Notes under the pieces: generated by a model
Database searches by the model: none
Seen by the model: only the letters and a program-made list of their open reading frames with translations
What the model was told of the DNA's origin: nothing
Shown: piece by piece, positions 1-13,400 of the stretch
Layout: each line of letters starts with the position of its first letter
Position numbering within the stretch: position 1 is the first letter of the stretch
Assembly: GCA_018398805.1 (NCBI GenBank)
Contig: JAGFBZ010000566.1
Location: forward strand, 316,501-380,500
DNA length: 64,000 nucleotides
Direction: 5' to 3'
Origin: Hirundichthys speculiger
Taxonomy: Eukaryota; Chordata; Actinopteri; Beloniformes; Exocoetidae
Position numbers and translations under genes: made by a program

Positions 1-400
1 AGGTAACGCACAGGTGGTTCACACACCATCCAGGTAATGCACAGGTGGTTCACAGCTCAGACAGGTAATGCACAGGTGGTTCCCACACCATCCAGGTAAT
101 GCACAGGTGGTTCCCACACCATCCAGGTAACGCACAGGTGGTTCACACACCATCCAGGTAACGCACAGGTGGTTCACAGCTCAGACAGGTAACGCACAGG
201 TGGTTCCCACACCATCCAGGTAAAACACAGGTGGTTCCCACACCATCCAGGTAACGCACAGGTGGTTCACACACCATCCAGGTAACACACAGGTGGTTCC
301 CACACCATCCAGGTAACACACAGGTGGTTCCCACACCATCCAGGTAATGCACAGGTGGTTCCCACACCATCCAGGTAACACACAGGTGGCTCACAGCTCA
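1..400. repeat. 31-bp minisatellite in the dynein intron at the window start
   Basis: About thirteen head-to-tail units of roughly 31 bp, core CAGGTAACGCACAGGTGGTT followed by CACACACCATC. The array is already in progress at base 1, so its full length is unknown. Variants differ at TAACGC/TAATGC/TAACAC. Each unit has two CAG|GT cores that resemble splice donors. Open frames across it reflect the period, not coding. Confidence 0.95.
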
Positions 401-486
401 TCCTTGATAGACCAGGAAAACGTAGAAGTACTCTGTTTGTCGTTATCTCAGACTTTAAGCCGTCTCTACCTGTCTGTCTGCGTCAG

Positions 487-1401
487 AATCACCTGCTCAG
501 TCTCTTCGACAACATCAACAGCGTTTCCTTCAATGAGAAAATCTACGACCAGATGACCAGTTTTCAGTCTCAGGAAGGAGAAAGTGTGGACCTGAGTAAA
601 CCTGTCATGGCTCAGGTACGTGGACAGAAGCTACTCTACCTGAGCCGCTGTTTTATATTCATGTCCTCTGTTTTCAATAAAGACATGTAGTTTAAAGACA
701 GCATCCTGTCCTCCAGGGGAACGTGGAGGTGTGGTTGGGGGACCTGCTCTCTGAGGTCCGGCGGACCCTCCACGCCATCATCCACCAGGCCCACGTGGCC
801 ATCAGCGACACCGAGCTGAAGCTGCTGGAGTTCCAGTCCATGTTTCCAGCTCAGGTGGGCCTGCTGGGGATCCAGATGATCTGGACCAGAGACGCAGAGG
901 CCGCCCTCGTCCTCAGCAAGTCGGACAAGAAGGTGCTTTTACTGTGAAATGTGGACACACGTGTGAAGCAGGTGTGTCAGCTCCTCCCTCACCGTCACCA
1001 GGTGATGCAGACGACCAATCAGAAGTTCCTGGACCTCCTCAACGAGCTCATCGACGTGACGACCAAGGAGCTGAGCAAGAATGAGAGAACCAAGTACGAG
1101 ACGCTCATCACCATCCACGTCCACCAGAAGGACATCTTCAGTGACCTGGTGAGAGGACACGACACTGGACGAAGACGTTGTAATATTGATCAGAGGGCTG
1201 ACTTTACTTTGTGACGCATCTGTTCCAGGTACGTCAGAACATCCGATCCGAACTGGACTTTGAGTGGCAGAAACAGTCGAGGTTTTACTTCCTGGAGGAC
1301 AGGGACAGGTGTGTCATCCGGATCACAGACGTGGAGTTCATCTACTGCAACGAATACCTGGGCTGCACGGACAGACTGGTCATCACTCCGTTGACGGACA
1401 G
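487..1401 (+). CDS. dnah5-like: Dynein exons 1-4 of the window: C-terminal linker up to AAA1
   Basis: Exons are 487-615, 717-932, 1002-1148 and 1229-1401. The first three are phase 0 and the fourth ends in phase 2. They begin [10 protein letters not shown] and include [31 protein letters not shown] and [20 protein letters not shown], all conserved in the region where the DNAH5/8 linker docks onto the AAA ring. The acceptor at 484-486 follows a clear pyrimidine tract, which sets the first exon border. Upstream of it lies only a minisatellite and short intron sequence. Confidence 0.93.
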
Positions 1402-4400
1402 GTACGGACAGGTACGCCAGCACAGAGGCCGACAGGTGTGAGGACGATGTTGATCATGTTGACGTCTGTCCAGGTGTTACATCACTCTGTCCCAGGCTCT
1501 GGGGATGAGCATGGGCGGAGCCCCAGCGGGCCCAGCGGGAACAGGTAACACGCCACAGGTGTTCAGACGCTCTGGGATGTCGTTCAGGTGATTTTTAATG
1601 CGGCGCGTGTCCTTCAGGTAAGACAGAGACCACCAAGGACATGGGACGCTGTCTGGGGAAGTACGTGGTGGTCTTCAACTGTTCGGACCAGATGGACTAC
1701 AGAGGCCTGGGACGCATCTACAAAGGTGTGTTAGGAAAGGTCTCTAGAAGGGACCCTGAGACGAGCAGCTCTGTGTCCACGTGTCTCGGTGCCGGAGCCT
1801 CAGGTGTTCTGGTCTTCCTGCAGGTCTGGCCCAGTCCGGAGCCTGGGGCTGCTTCGACGAGTTCAACCGGATCGAGCTGCCGGTGCTTTCCGTCGCCGCC
1901 CAGCAGATCTACATCGTCCTGCAGTGCAAGAAGAACAAGAAGAAGCAGTTTGTGTTCACCGACGGAGACGTGGTGGACATGGACCCGGAGTTCGGCATCT
2001 TCCTCACCATGGTACGTGACCTCTGAGTGGAGGGACCGGTCCATCCGTCTCAGAATGACCAGCAGCACTCGTGTCCTCCAGAACCCCGGTTACGCGGGCC
2101 GCCAGGAGCTGCCCGAGAACCTGAAGATCCAGTTCCGCACAGTGGCCATGATGGTCCCGGACCGAGCCATCATCATGAGGGTCAAACTGGCCAGCGCAGG
2201 TTTCCGGGAGAACCAGGTCCTCAGCAAGAAGTTCTACACCCTCTACAAGCTGTGTGAGGAGCAGCTGTCCAAACAGGTGGGTCCTCTGAGCCCGCAGGTA
2301 CCGACAGGTACCGACACCTCCACCAATGCTCCCAGCACTCACCTCCGTCTCCGTCTGCGTCCCCACAGGTCCATTACGACTTCGGTCTCAGGAACATCCT
2401 GTCGGTTCTGAGGACGCTGGGGGCCGTGAAGAGATCCAACCCGTCTGAACCAGAAACCACAGTAGTGATGAGGGTCCTGAGAGACATGAACCTGTCCAAA
2501 CTGGTCCGTTTGACCCGTCACCTCCGTAGACTAGAACTGAAACTCCTCCACATCTGTGCCTGTTTAAGATCATGCATGTGCATGTGCTAGGGATGGGCCG
2601 GTTAGCGGTATTACGGTAAAGCGCAGTAAATTTTTACCGTTTATGTTTGACTTCATCTCGTTATCGCGTTCGATTAGCGGGATATGTAATATCAGCCTCA
2701 TTCAAGTCTGAGCGACTCAGAATCAATCAGAATCAAATTTATTATCATCACTGAGCCAGCGTCCCAACACAGTGAAATTTGTCTTCCCAGTACACCGTCC
2801 AAGAGAAACATACAGAAACACAACAACATATGGACAGGAGTCAACGGTGCTTAGGTCAGCCGCCATGGGCGCTTCTACCGCTGTCAGAGGGCAATATACT
2901 CAAGCACACCACAAGTGTCTATAGATGCCCAAGTACACCACCCTCCGGCCAGGGCACTTTTAGCAGAAGAAAAATGATCACATAGGGGATGGGGGGGAGA
3001 GGATAAAAAAAGAGGTGTCTCACACAACATGTCCTTGATCAGAGGCACAAAAAAAACCTCAGCACAAGCATGCATGCATAGACAAACTTAAAACTAAGAC
3101 ATAATAGTTGGGTGGAAGGTAGGGCACAGGGGGTGTCCAGCCCAACAGTCCCTGCCAAGGCGCGCTGTGCATCAGTCCGTCCAGCGTGGGGGGGTAAAAA
3201 CATCCAGGAGCCAGCAGAGGCAGTTGGGCAGGGGGCGGGAAGTATGTGTGTGTGTATGTGTATGTGTGTGCGTGAGCCAGTGGCCCCCGTCCCAGTTCAG
3301 TCTGGAGCCACAGGTGTTGTTTGGAAAGGGAAGGGGTCGGGGAAGGAGCGTCAAAAAGTCATAATATTCAGGAGAGATTAGGTCGAAGGCCGGCCTTGGA
3401 GGCGAGCTTCGTTTCAGGGGAGCCAGATTCAGATAAGAGAAGAATGTTTGGGTCAGGCTGACATGAATTCTGTCTGCCTTCAAAGTTCTTGCTGGTTCAT
3501 CTCAGCGGGAATAACTCCAAATGTCCGAATTACAGGTCAATTCTCCCTGAGCCACGCTCGGAACTTCTACACGTTCGAATCTATTTCGCCAGAGTGTTCC
3601 AAAATCGTCACTAGAACATCCAGTTTCCGATTCAGCTCACCCATAGTATCAGTCTGAGTGATCACAGCGCGGCTCACTCCAACACACACAGCAGGCAGGT
3701 TGACGGTGTCCAGGATGGCAGCTGCCGTGTAAATTTTCCGATACAGCAGGTATCCGCCAACTCCAAACAGCAGAAATCCTGTGATCATAAATCCCAATAG
3801 GTACACTTTGGCGTCCACAATGAACAGAGGAGGCAGACATCCCAGATTCCACCCATAAGATTCCTTGATGTATCCAGCCAGTGTTCCATCGGGACCGGAG
3901 GGCTCTCCTGTGCTCTGTTTCTCAGCGAGAAAATTTGATTAATTGCATTGAGAAACCAGCTGACCAGATCCATGATTAGAGATTTGAATATTATGCCGAG
4001 TGAGGCTCCAAAAAAGCTCAGACAGACTCGCGACTGTGTCTCGCGTGAATATGTAGCTTGTAACATCGGCATCGTAAAATTAGCATGGCGGAAAGTGGTG
4101 ATAGCACGCAGGACATTTACCAACCCACTAAAATGATGAAATCCAAGGTCTGGACATTTTTTTTTTTTTATTTTAAGAATCCAGAGGGACAACTGGTGGA
4201 GGACAGTTATCTGTCTGCAGAGCTCTTGTTTACATTTTATTGTAATTTGTAGAAGCAACTTGAAGGAGCTAAGGCTAACGCTTCAAGCTACTGAGATGTT
4301 TGACCAAGAGTAACCTGGTCGATGCACTTCGCTAACTCACATTTCGTAAACGTTACCGTTGCGTGTTGATCTAAAAATGACCGGAACGATGTTCTTCTGA

Positions 4401-7400
4401 TGCAGTTAAAATATTAATTTATTCCATTAACTGATTCAACAACCATAACGGCGGCAGTTAGCGCCACAGCGCTAACAGCTAACCAATAACAGGCAGCTAC
4501 CTTTATACCTGACCCTCAGGTAACAACACAGCGACACCCACAGACACACAGAGTGAACTACAATTCATAACAACATATTTGGCTCCTAAACAACTGTTTC
4601 TTTATTTACACATTTATACGTATTTAAGGTTAAGCATAAAGTCTAAAGTTTATTTAATTGAACTTCTTTATAATTTTTGTTCCTGATAATTGTTTGCATA
4701 TTTAGACCTACTATGGTTGTTAAAGTGTTTATTTAAATTTGCACCAGACAAATAAGCTTTGTTCCTGTTATTTATTTAGTTCATTTAAAATAAAACCTTT
4801 CTGTGCCAGTTGTTTGCCCTTTTAATGTGAAAGTTTCATTTTGATAAGATTTTAGCTTCTGGTGTTTTAATAGAAAATCACAAGATTTAGTGAAATTATT
4901 TAAATGTATGTGTTTTTTAGACATTTGTACAGCAATTAAGAATATCGCGATAATATCGTAAACCGTGATAATCGAGATATCACATTTTCCATATCGTTAC
5001 ATCCCTAGCACGTGCACGTGCATGTGCATGTACTGACTATAATATCTGTTCTTGTTTGCTCCGGTTCAGTTCTCTCTCTTCTCTGCAGGTAGATGAGGAT
5101 GAGCCTCTGTTCATGAGCCTCATCAACGACCTGTTTCCTGGTATCGGTAGGTTTATCTCACATTTCAGCAGTTTCGCTCTCACTCTTCCTTCATTCTGAG
5201 GTCAACGGGTCTTTATAAGTGTCTTTGCTTGATGTCTGAAACATCTTCCTCCTCTGTAGTTCTGGATAAAGCGGGTTACCCGGACCTGGAGGCGTCCATC
5301 TCCAATCAGGCTCAGGAGGCCGGTCTGATCCCACACCCACCCTGGATCCTCAAACTGGTCCAGCTCTACGAGACGCAGAGAGTCCGACACGGTAGGACGA
5401 GACGGGTCCGGAGACGTGGTTGAGCTCGTGAGTCCAACGTCTTCAGCTCTCCCGTGCCCCCGCAGGTATGATGGCGTTGGGTCCCAGCGGCGCCGGGAAG
5501 ACCACCTGCATCCACACGCTGATGAAGGCCATGACGGAGTGCGGCTCCCCCCACCGGGAGATGAGGATGAACCCAAAAGCCATCACGGCCTCGCAGATGT
5601 TCGGCAAGCTGGAGGTTTCCACCAACGACTGGACAGACGGCATCTTCTCCACGCTGTGGAGGAAAACCCTCAGAGCCAAGAAGGTTGACCAGCACTCTTC
5701 TGTTTAGTCACATGTGAGTGGACACAGGTGGCTCACAGATGTTGGTGTGTATCAGGGGGAGTATATCTGGATCGTGCTGGACGGGCCTGTGGATGCCATC
5801 TGGATCGAGAACCTGAACTCAGTTCTGGATGACAACAAAACTCTGACGCTGGCGAACGGAGATCGAATCCCCATGGCTCCCTGCTGCAAGGTGACTTCTC
5901 CATCAGAGAGACGACCGCAGCTTAACTGAGCCAGAACTGAGCCAGAACACAGTCCGACCCATGAAATAAGCCCTCCCCTTCTCCTTCCAGGTCGTCTTTG
6001 AAGCCCACAACATCGACAACGCCTCCCCAGCCACCGTGTCCAGGAACGGCATGGTGTTCATGAGCTCCTCGGTGCTCAACTGGAGCCCCATCCTGCAGGC
6101 CTGGTTACAGGAGCTGCCGGCGCCGCAGGCCGACGCCCTGAGGAGCTGCTTCGACTGCTGCTACCAGGTGACCTCCAGCAGTTAGAAAAGCTTCAGGAAG
6201 TAGTCATCATGTTTCTGACTGCTATAAAGGCAGAGCGTCTGCCTTTATAGCAGGTAGAAGAGCTTCAGGAAGTAGTCCTGTACCTGCTAATCATGTTTCT
6301 GACTGCTATAAAGGCATAACGTCTGCCTTTATAGCAGTTAGAAGAGCTTCAGGCAGTAGTCCTGTATCTGCTAATCATGTTTCTGACTGCTGTTAAGGCA
6401 GAGCGTCTGTCTTCACAGCAGTTAGAAGAGCTTCAGGAAGTAGTCCTGTATCTGCTAATCATGTTTCTGACTGCTGTTAAGGCAGAGCTTCTGCCTTTAT
6501 AGCAGTTAGAAGAGCTTCAGGCAGTAGTCCTGTATCTGCTAATCATGTTTCTGACTGCTATAAAGGCAGAGCGTCTGTCTTCACAGCAGTTAGAAGAGCT
6601 TCAGGAAGTAGTCCTGTACCTGCTAATCATGTTTATAACTGCTATAAAGGCAGAGCTTCTGCCTTCACAGCAGTTAGAAGAGCTTCAGGAAGTAGTCCTG
6701 TACCTGCTAATCATGTTTCTGACTGCTGTGAAGGCAGGGTGTCTGCCTTTATAGCAGGTAGAAGAGCTTCAGGAAGTAGTCCTGTACCTGCTAACCATGT
6801 TTCTGACTGCTGTGAAGGCAGAGCTTCTGCCTTCACAGCAGTCAGAAGAGCTTCAGGAAGTAGTCCTGTATCTGCTAATCATGTTTATAACTGCTATAAA
6901 GGCAGAGCGTCTGCCTTCACAGCAGTCAGAAGAGCTTCAGGAAGTAGTCCTGTACCTGCTAATCATGTTTATAACTGCTATAAAGGCAGAGCTTCTGCCT
7001 TCACAGCAGTTAGAAGAGCTTCAGGAAGTAGTCCTGTACCTGCTAATCATGTTTCTGACTGCTGTGAAGGCATAACGTCTGCCTTCACAACAGTTAGAAG
7101 AGCTTCAGGAAGTAGTCCTGTACCTGCTAATCATGTTTCTGACTGCTATAAAGACAGAGCTTCTGCCTTCACAGCAGTTAGAAGAGCTTCAGGAAGTAGT
7201 CCTGTACCTGCTAATCATGTTTCTGACTGCTATAAAGGCAGAGCCTCAGCCTTCACAGCAGTTAGAAGAGCTTCAGGAAGTAGTCCTGTACCTGCTAATC
7301 ATGTTTCTGACTGCTATAAAGGCATAACGTCTGCTTTTATAGCAGTTAGAAGAGCTTCAGGAAGTAGTCCTGTACCTGCTAATCATGTTTCTGACTGCTG

Positions 7401-10400
7401 TGAAGGCAGAGCTTCTGCCTTCACAGCAGTCAGAAGAGCTTCAGGAAGTAGTCCTGTATCTGCTAATCATGTTTATAACTGCTATAAAGGCAGAGCGTCT
7501 GCCTTCACAGCAGTCAGAAGAGCTTCAGGAAGTAGTCCTGTACCTGCTAATCATGTTTATAACTGCTATAAAGGCAGAGCTTCTGCCTTCACAGCAGTTA
7601 GAAGAGCTTCAGGAAGTAGTCCTGTACCTGCTAATCATGTTTCTGACTGCTGTGAAGGCATAACGTCTGCCTTCACAACAGTTAGAAGAGCTTCAGGAAG
7701 TAGTCCTGTACCTGCTAATCATGTTTATAACTGCTATAAAGGCAGAGCTTCTGCCTTCACAGCAGTTAGAAGAGCTTCAGGAAGTAGTCCTGTACCTGCT
7801 AATCATGTTTCTGACTGCTATAAAGACAGAGCTTCTGCCTTCACAGCAGTTAGAAGAGCTTCAGGAAGTAGTCCTGTACCTGCTAATCATGTTTCTGACT
7901 GCTATAAAGGCAGAGCCTCAGCCTTCACAGCAGTTAGAAGAGCTTCAGGAAGTAGTCCTGTACCTGCTAATCATGTTTCTGACTGCTATAAAGGCAGAGC
8001 CTCAGCCTTCACAGCAGTTAGAAGAGCTTCAGGAAGTAGTCCTGTACCTGCTAATCATGTTTATAACTGCTATAAAGGCAGAGCGTCTGCCTTCACAGCA
8101 GTTAGAAGAGCTTCAGGAAGTAGTCCTGTACCTGCTAATCATGTTTATAACTGCTATAAAGGCAGAGCCTCAGCCTTCACAGCAGTTAGAAGAGCTTCAG
8201 GAAGTAGTCCTGTACCTGCTAATCATGTTTATAACTGCTATAAAGGCAGAGCCTCAGCCTTCACAGCAGTTAGAAGAGCTTCAGGAAGTAGTCCCGTACC
8301 TGCTAATCATGTTTCTGACACACCTCCAGGATCTGCTGGAGTTTGTTTCCACCGCTGTGTCTCCAAAGATGGAGGTCCTGGAGTGCATGTACATCAGACA
8401 GACTATCGACCTGCTGCAGGTCACTCAAAACAACATACTTATTATTATTATTTATTTATTTATTTAGCTGATGTGATTTCTTGGAAGTTGTTTTTCTGTA
8501 TCTGCAGACATGAAAACCCTGAAATGAGGCCTCCTGACAGTTTTCTGACTCTTTTTTTTTTTAGGGTTTGCTCCCTGCAGCAGAGGACAAGCAGGTGTGC
8601 CACCGAGACGTCGGCCGCCTGTTCGTGTTTGCGGTCATGTGGTCTCTGGGCGCGCTGCTGGAGCTGGAAGACAAGGCCAAGATGGAGGCCTTCATCAGGG
8701 TCTGTGGCTTTGAGTTTCAACCTGCTGTTAACCTGAAGAGGTCATGGGTCATATTTTTATAAAATGTGTGAAAAAAAATCGATTTGGCGATATATCGCGA
8801 TATTCGGCCGCCCGATATGATATTGATTTTTTAGCTCCTAATATCGATTTTTTAAGAAAATTCATTCATTCACTTAAATGTGCAAAAACACTAATAACAA
8901 ACAATAAATAGGTTGTTTTGAAACAAATAGTTTTGACTAAATTTTCCTCTGAATGATCAATATCATCTGATGAACATATACAGCAACTTGATTTTTCATC
9001 TCTACTTTTAATTTTGATATTAACTGGGTAGAATATCGCAATATATCACGATATCGTGATATCGCATCATGACCCAAGTATCATGATTCATATCGTATTG
9101 CAAGGTCCTTGCCAATACTCACCCCTAGTCATGTGTAGGGCTGTGAAAAAAAAATCGATTTGGCAATATATCGTGATTTTCGGCCGCCCAATATAATATC
9201 AATTTTTCAGCTCCTAATATCGATTATTTTATTGGTTACTAATGGTTACATAAATGTGCAAAAACACTAATGATAAACAGTAAATACATTGTTTTTGACT
9301 CAATTTGTACTCTGAATGATCAATATCATCTGATGAACATAAACAGCAACTTGATTTTTCACCTCTACTTTTAATTTTGATATTAACTGGGTAAAACATC
9401 GCAATATATCCCGATATTGTGATAATATCGCATCGTGACCCAAGTATTACGATACATATCGTACAGTGATCCCTGTAGTGTGGTCTTTCTGTTACCTTCA
9501 CAGCCTCTGGCCTCTGAACTGTAGTAAACAAACCGCTGGTATTGTGCTATTTTTGGCTCATAATTAGCGGCTAACACGCTAACAACAACAAAAGAAAAAA
9601 GTCTGGTTTTCTCTGCATGGAACGGGAACTTTATTCTGGCACTGCAGGAACTTGTAACATCACACAGGTTGTATTGTTGGGCTCCTGTTGGTTAACAGAG
9701 AATGTAAATCTATACACGCTGGGCTGCTGTTGATGCTCACTACACTTTTCATCTAACCCCGTTTTCATTCTGCCGTCCCACGACACACACACTACATTAC
9801 CCATAAGGCCACACCATTACCCATAAGGCCACCTTCTTAAAGGGGCCAGGCTGGCTCACAACATTTCTTAGCTGTGAGAGAACGCGCACAACATCCTGTG
9901 ATGTTTCTGTGATTTTAAAACATTTTTTAAATTATATATTTCTGAAAAATCCGCGAATAACTAAAACCGCGGAACTTAAACCACGAAGTGGCGATGGATC
10001 ACTGTATTGCGAGGTCCTTGCCAATACTCACCCCTGGTCATGTGACCACGTTAATCCTAATGGACCTCAGTGAAAAAGGTTTGTCTGTCCTGAAGGGCCA
10101 CAGCTCCTGTCTGGACCTGCCGCAGACTCAGAACAACCAGACCATCTTTGAGTTCACCGTCAGTGATCAGGGACACTGGGAGCACTGGTCCAATAAGGTC
10201 TGTGGACATCTTCCTGCCAGGAAAGTCTTTGAGATGTGTTCACATGTTCCCAGTGAGTCACAGCTTGAAGTAGCTCAGTAATATTGTCATTTCTAAGGTC
10301 CCAGAGTACGTGTACCCCAAAGACCACGTCCCTGACTACTCGTCTATCCTGGTCCCCAACGTGGACAACGTGAGGACGGACTTCCTGATGGAGACCATCA

Positions 10401-13400
10401 TGAAGCAGAGGAAGGCCGTGCTGCTGATCGGAGAGCAGGGAACCGCCAAGACTGTCATGATAAAAGTGAGGGAATAAAGGGATGCTTCACCTTCACAGGT
10501 GTGGAGACCGTCAGTGGACGGATCTATGGTGTCCTCTCTGTGTCCCCCTGCAGGGCCACACCAGTAAACTGGACCCAGAGCTTCACCTCAGCAAGACGGT
10601 GAACTTCTCCTCGGCCACGCAGCCGGGAATGTTCCAGAGAACCATCGAGAGCTACATCGATAAACGGATGGGCACCACCTACGGGCCGCCGGCGGGACGC
10701 AGGATGACCGTCTTCATCGACGACGTCAACATGCCTGTCATCAACGAGTGGGGAGACCAGGTGGGCTGAACCCCAGCAGCACCTCCTCCCTTCCCTTAAC
10801 CTCTGATCCTTGACTCCGCCCTCATCTCGCTCAGATAACCAATGAGATTGTGCGTCAGCTGATGGAGCAGGGGGGGTTCTACAGCCTGGACAGTCCCGGG
10901 GAGTTCATCCACGTGGTGGATGTTCAGGTAACAGATGTGACGTCTGAATCACTCTGATACAGGTTATTGATCGGTTATTGACTGGTGCTGCTGATCCATC
11001 AGTCTGGACCGCTGTTGTTAAAACTGTAGACGGTGAACATGTCAGGGAGAAACCTAGACACTGATGGAGTTATAATGTGCAGATGAAGCTCATAAAGTGT
11101 CCAACTGCAGCGTGAATAAAGCGTGTCGACCTCCAACAGCTGGTGGCAGCCATGATCCATCCCGGCGGCGGCCGCAACGACATCCCTGAGCGTCTGAAGA
11201 GGCAGTTCTGCATCTTCAACTGCACGCTGCCGGCCAACTCGTCCATCGATAAGATCTTCAGCACCGTGGCTCAGGGCTACTTCTGCCCAGAGAGAGGCTT
11301 CCCCGAAGACGTCTGCCAGCTGGCCGCCATGCTGGTTCCCACCACCAGGAGGGTGTGGCAGGCGGTGAAGGCCAAGGTCAGATATCTGAAGGTCGTTTGT
11401 GTCCCTCATAGGTTTCAACCTCCGTGGTGGCGGACCGGTAGCGGTCCGGGTTCCAGTTTGATGAGTTAACACAGTTTACTTTGTCAACATGAGTCACATG
11501 TCGACCTTCGGTGGCGTCCCCTGACGGAGCCGTTGGCGTTCATGTTTGGGTTATTTTTGATTTCTCTCTCAGATGGTTTGTGTTTGTCTCTTGTTTTCCT
11601 CAGATGTTACCTTCTCCTGCCAAGTTTCACTACATCTTCAACCTGAGGGACCTGAGCAGGATCTGGCAGGTAGAACTTTACCTGTCATTTGGTCAACCTT
11701 CTACCTGTCTGAAACCATTTGGAGAAAAATATACCTGGATATAGTTTTTCAGGTTTAAAACATCGTCACAGACACGATCTTTGGTGTTGAAACTGTTCAG
11801 TTTAAATGTAATAAGAGTTTAAGAGTGTTACCACACCGTCTGGATACTGGTTTATGTTCAGGAGACTCTGTCCACCAGAAGAGGCTCCAGCTGTGCTCCA
11901 GTTGTTCTCCAGTTGTTCTCCAGTTGTTCTCCAGCTGTACTCCAGCTGTGCTCCAGTTGTGCTCCAGCTGTGCTCCAGCTGTACTCCAGCTGTGCTCCAG
12001 CTATACTCCAGCTGTGCTCCAGCTGTACTCCAGCTGTGCTCCAGCTGTGCTCCAGCTATACTCCAGCTGTGCTCCAGCTATACTCCAGCTGCTCCAGCTG
12101 TGATCCAGCTGTGCTCCAGCTGTGCTCCAGTTGTTCTCCAGCTGTGCTCCAGCTGTGCTCCAGTTGTTCTCCAGCTGTGCTCCAGCTGTACTCCAGTTGT
12201 TCTCCAGCTGTGCTCCAGCTGTGCTCCAGCTGTGCTCCAGCTGTGCTCCAGCTGTGCTCCAGCTGTGCTCCAGCTGTGCTCCAGCTGTGCTCCAGCTGTG
12301 CTCCAGCTGTGCTCCAGCTATACTCCAGCTGTGCTCCAGCTATACTCCAGCTGCTCCAGCTGTGATCCAGCTGTGCTCCAGCTGTACTCCAGCTGTACTC
12401 CAGCTGTGCTCCAGCTGTACTCCAGTTGTTCTCCAGCTGTGCTCCAGCTCTCCTCCAGCTGTACTCCAGCTGTGCTCCAGCTCTCCTCCAGTTGTTCTCC
12501 AGCTGTGCTCCAGCTGTGCTCCAGCTCTCCTCCAGTTGTTCTCCAGCTGTGCTCCAGCTGTGCTCCAGTTGTTCTCCAGCTGTGCTCCAGTTGTGCTCCA
12601 GCTGTACTCCAGTTGTTCTCCAGCTGTGCTCCAGCTGTGCTCCAGCTGTGCTCCAGCTGTGCTCCAGTTGTGCTCCAGCTGTGCTCCAGCTGTGCTCCAG
12701 CTGTACTCCAGCTGTGCTCCAGCTGTGCTCCAGCTATACTCCAGCTGTGCTCCAGCTATACTCCAGCTGCTCCAGCTGTGATCCAGCTGTGCTCCAGCTG
12801 TACTCCAGCTGTACTCCAGCTGTGCTCCAGCTGTGCTCCAGTTGTTCTCTAGCTGTGCTCCAGCTGTGCTCCAGCTGTGCTCCAGCTGTGCTCCAGTTGT
12901 TCTCTAGCTGTGCTCCAGCTGTGCTCCAGCTGTGCTCCAGTTGTACTCCAGCTGTGCTCCAGCTGTACTCCAGTTGTTCTCCAGCTGTGCTCCAGCTGTG
13001 CTCCAGCTGTGCTCCAGCTCTCCCAGAGGTGATTGACAGCCAGCCCGGTGTGTTTCAGGGCATCCTGACGGTAACGTCTCTGGTGTGTCAGAGCCCAGAG
13101 CTCCTCGCTGCTCTCTTCCATCATGAATGCTGCAGAGTGATCGCCGACCGATTCATCAACGACGCCGACAGGCAGACGTTCAGCGGCATCATGGAGAAGG
13201 TTGGTCCGTTCAGGGTTCATCATCCTCCAACTGTTAGTACGGTTTCCAGTGTTCCAGTGAAGGGAGCCTCGGCTGTTAACTTGTTCTTCTCACTCAGATC
13301 ACAGCAGAGGATCATGGGCAACCTATGACTGAGCATGCTCAGTGGGACAGCTGCTTTGTGGACTTCCTACGTGAAGCTCCGGAGGTGACGGGCGACGAAC

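Noticed and set aside
6739..8736. 665-codon open frame on the plus strand
   Set aside because: It is the 84-bp array read in a frame that stays open because 84 is divisible by three; the true exon 15 begins at 8330.
11854..13328. Several long Cys/Ser/Leu-rich frames
   Set aside because: They follow from the 11-bp unit cycling through all frames; dynein exon 23 lies beyond the array with a different, conserved reading.
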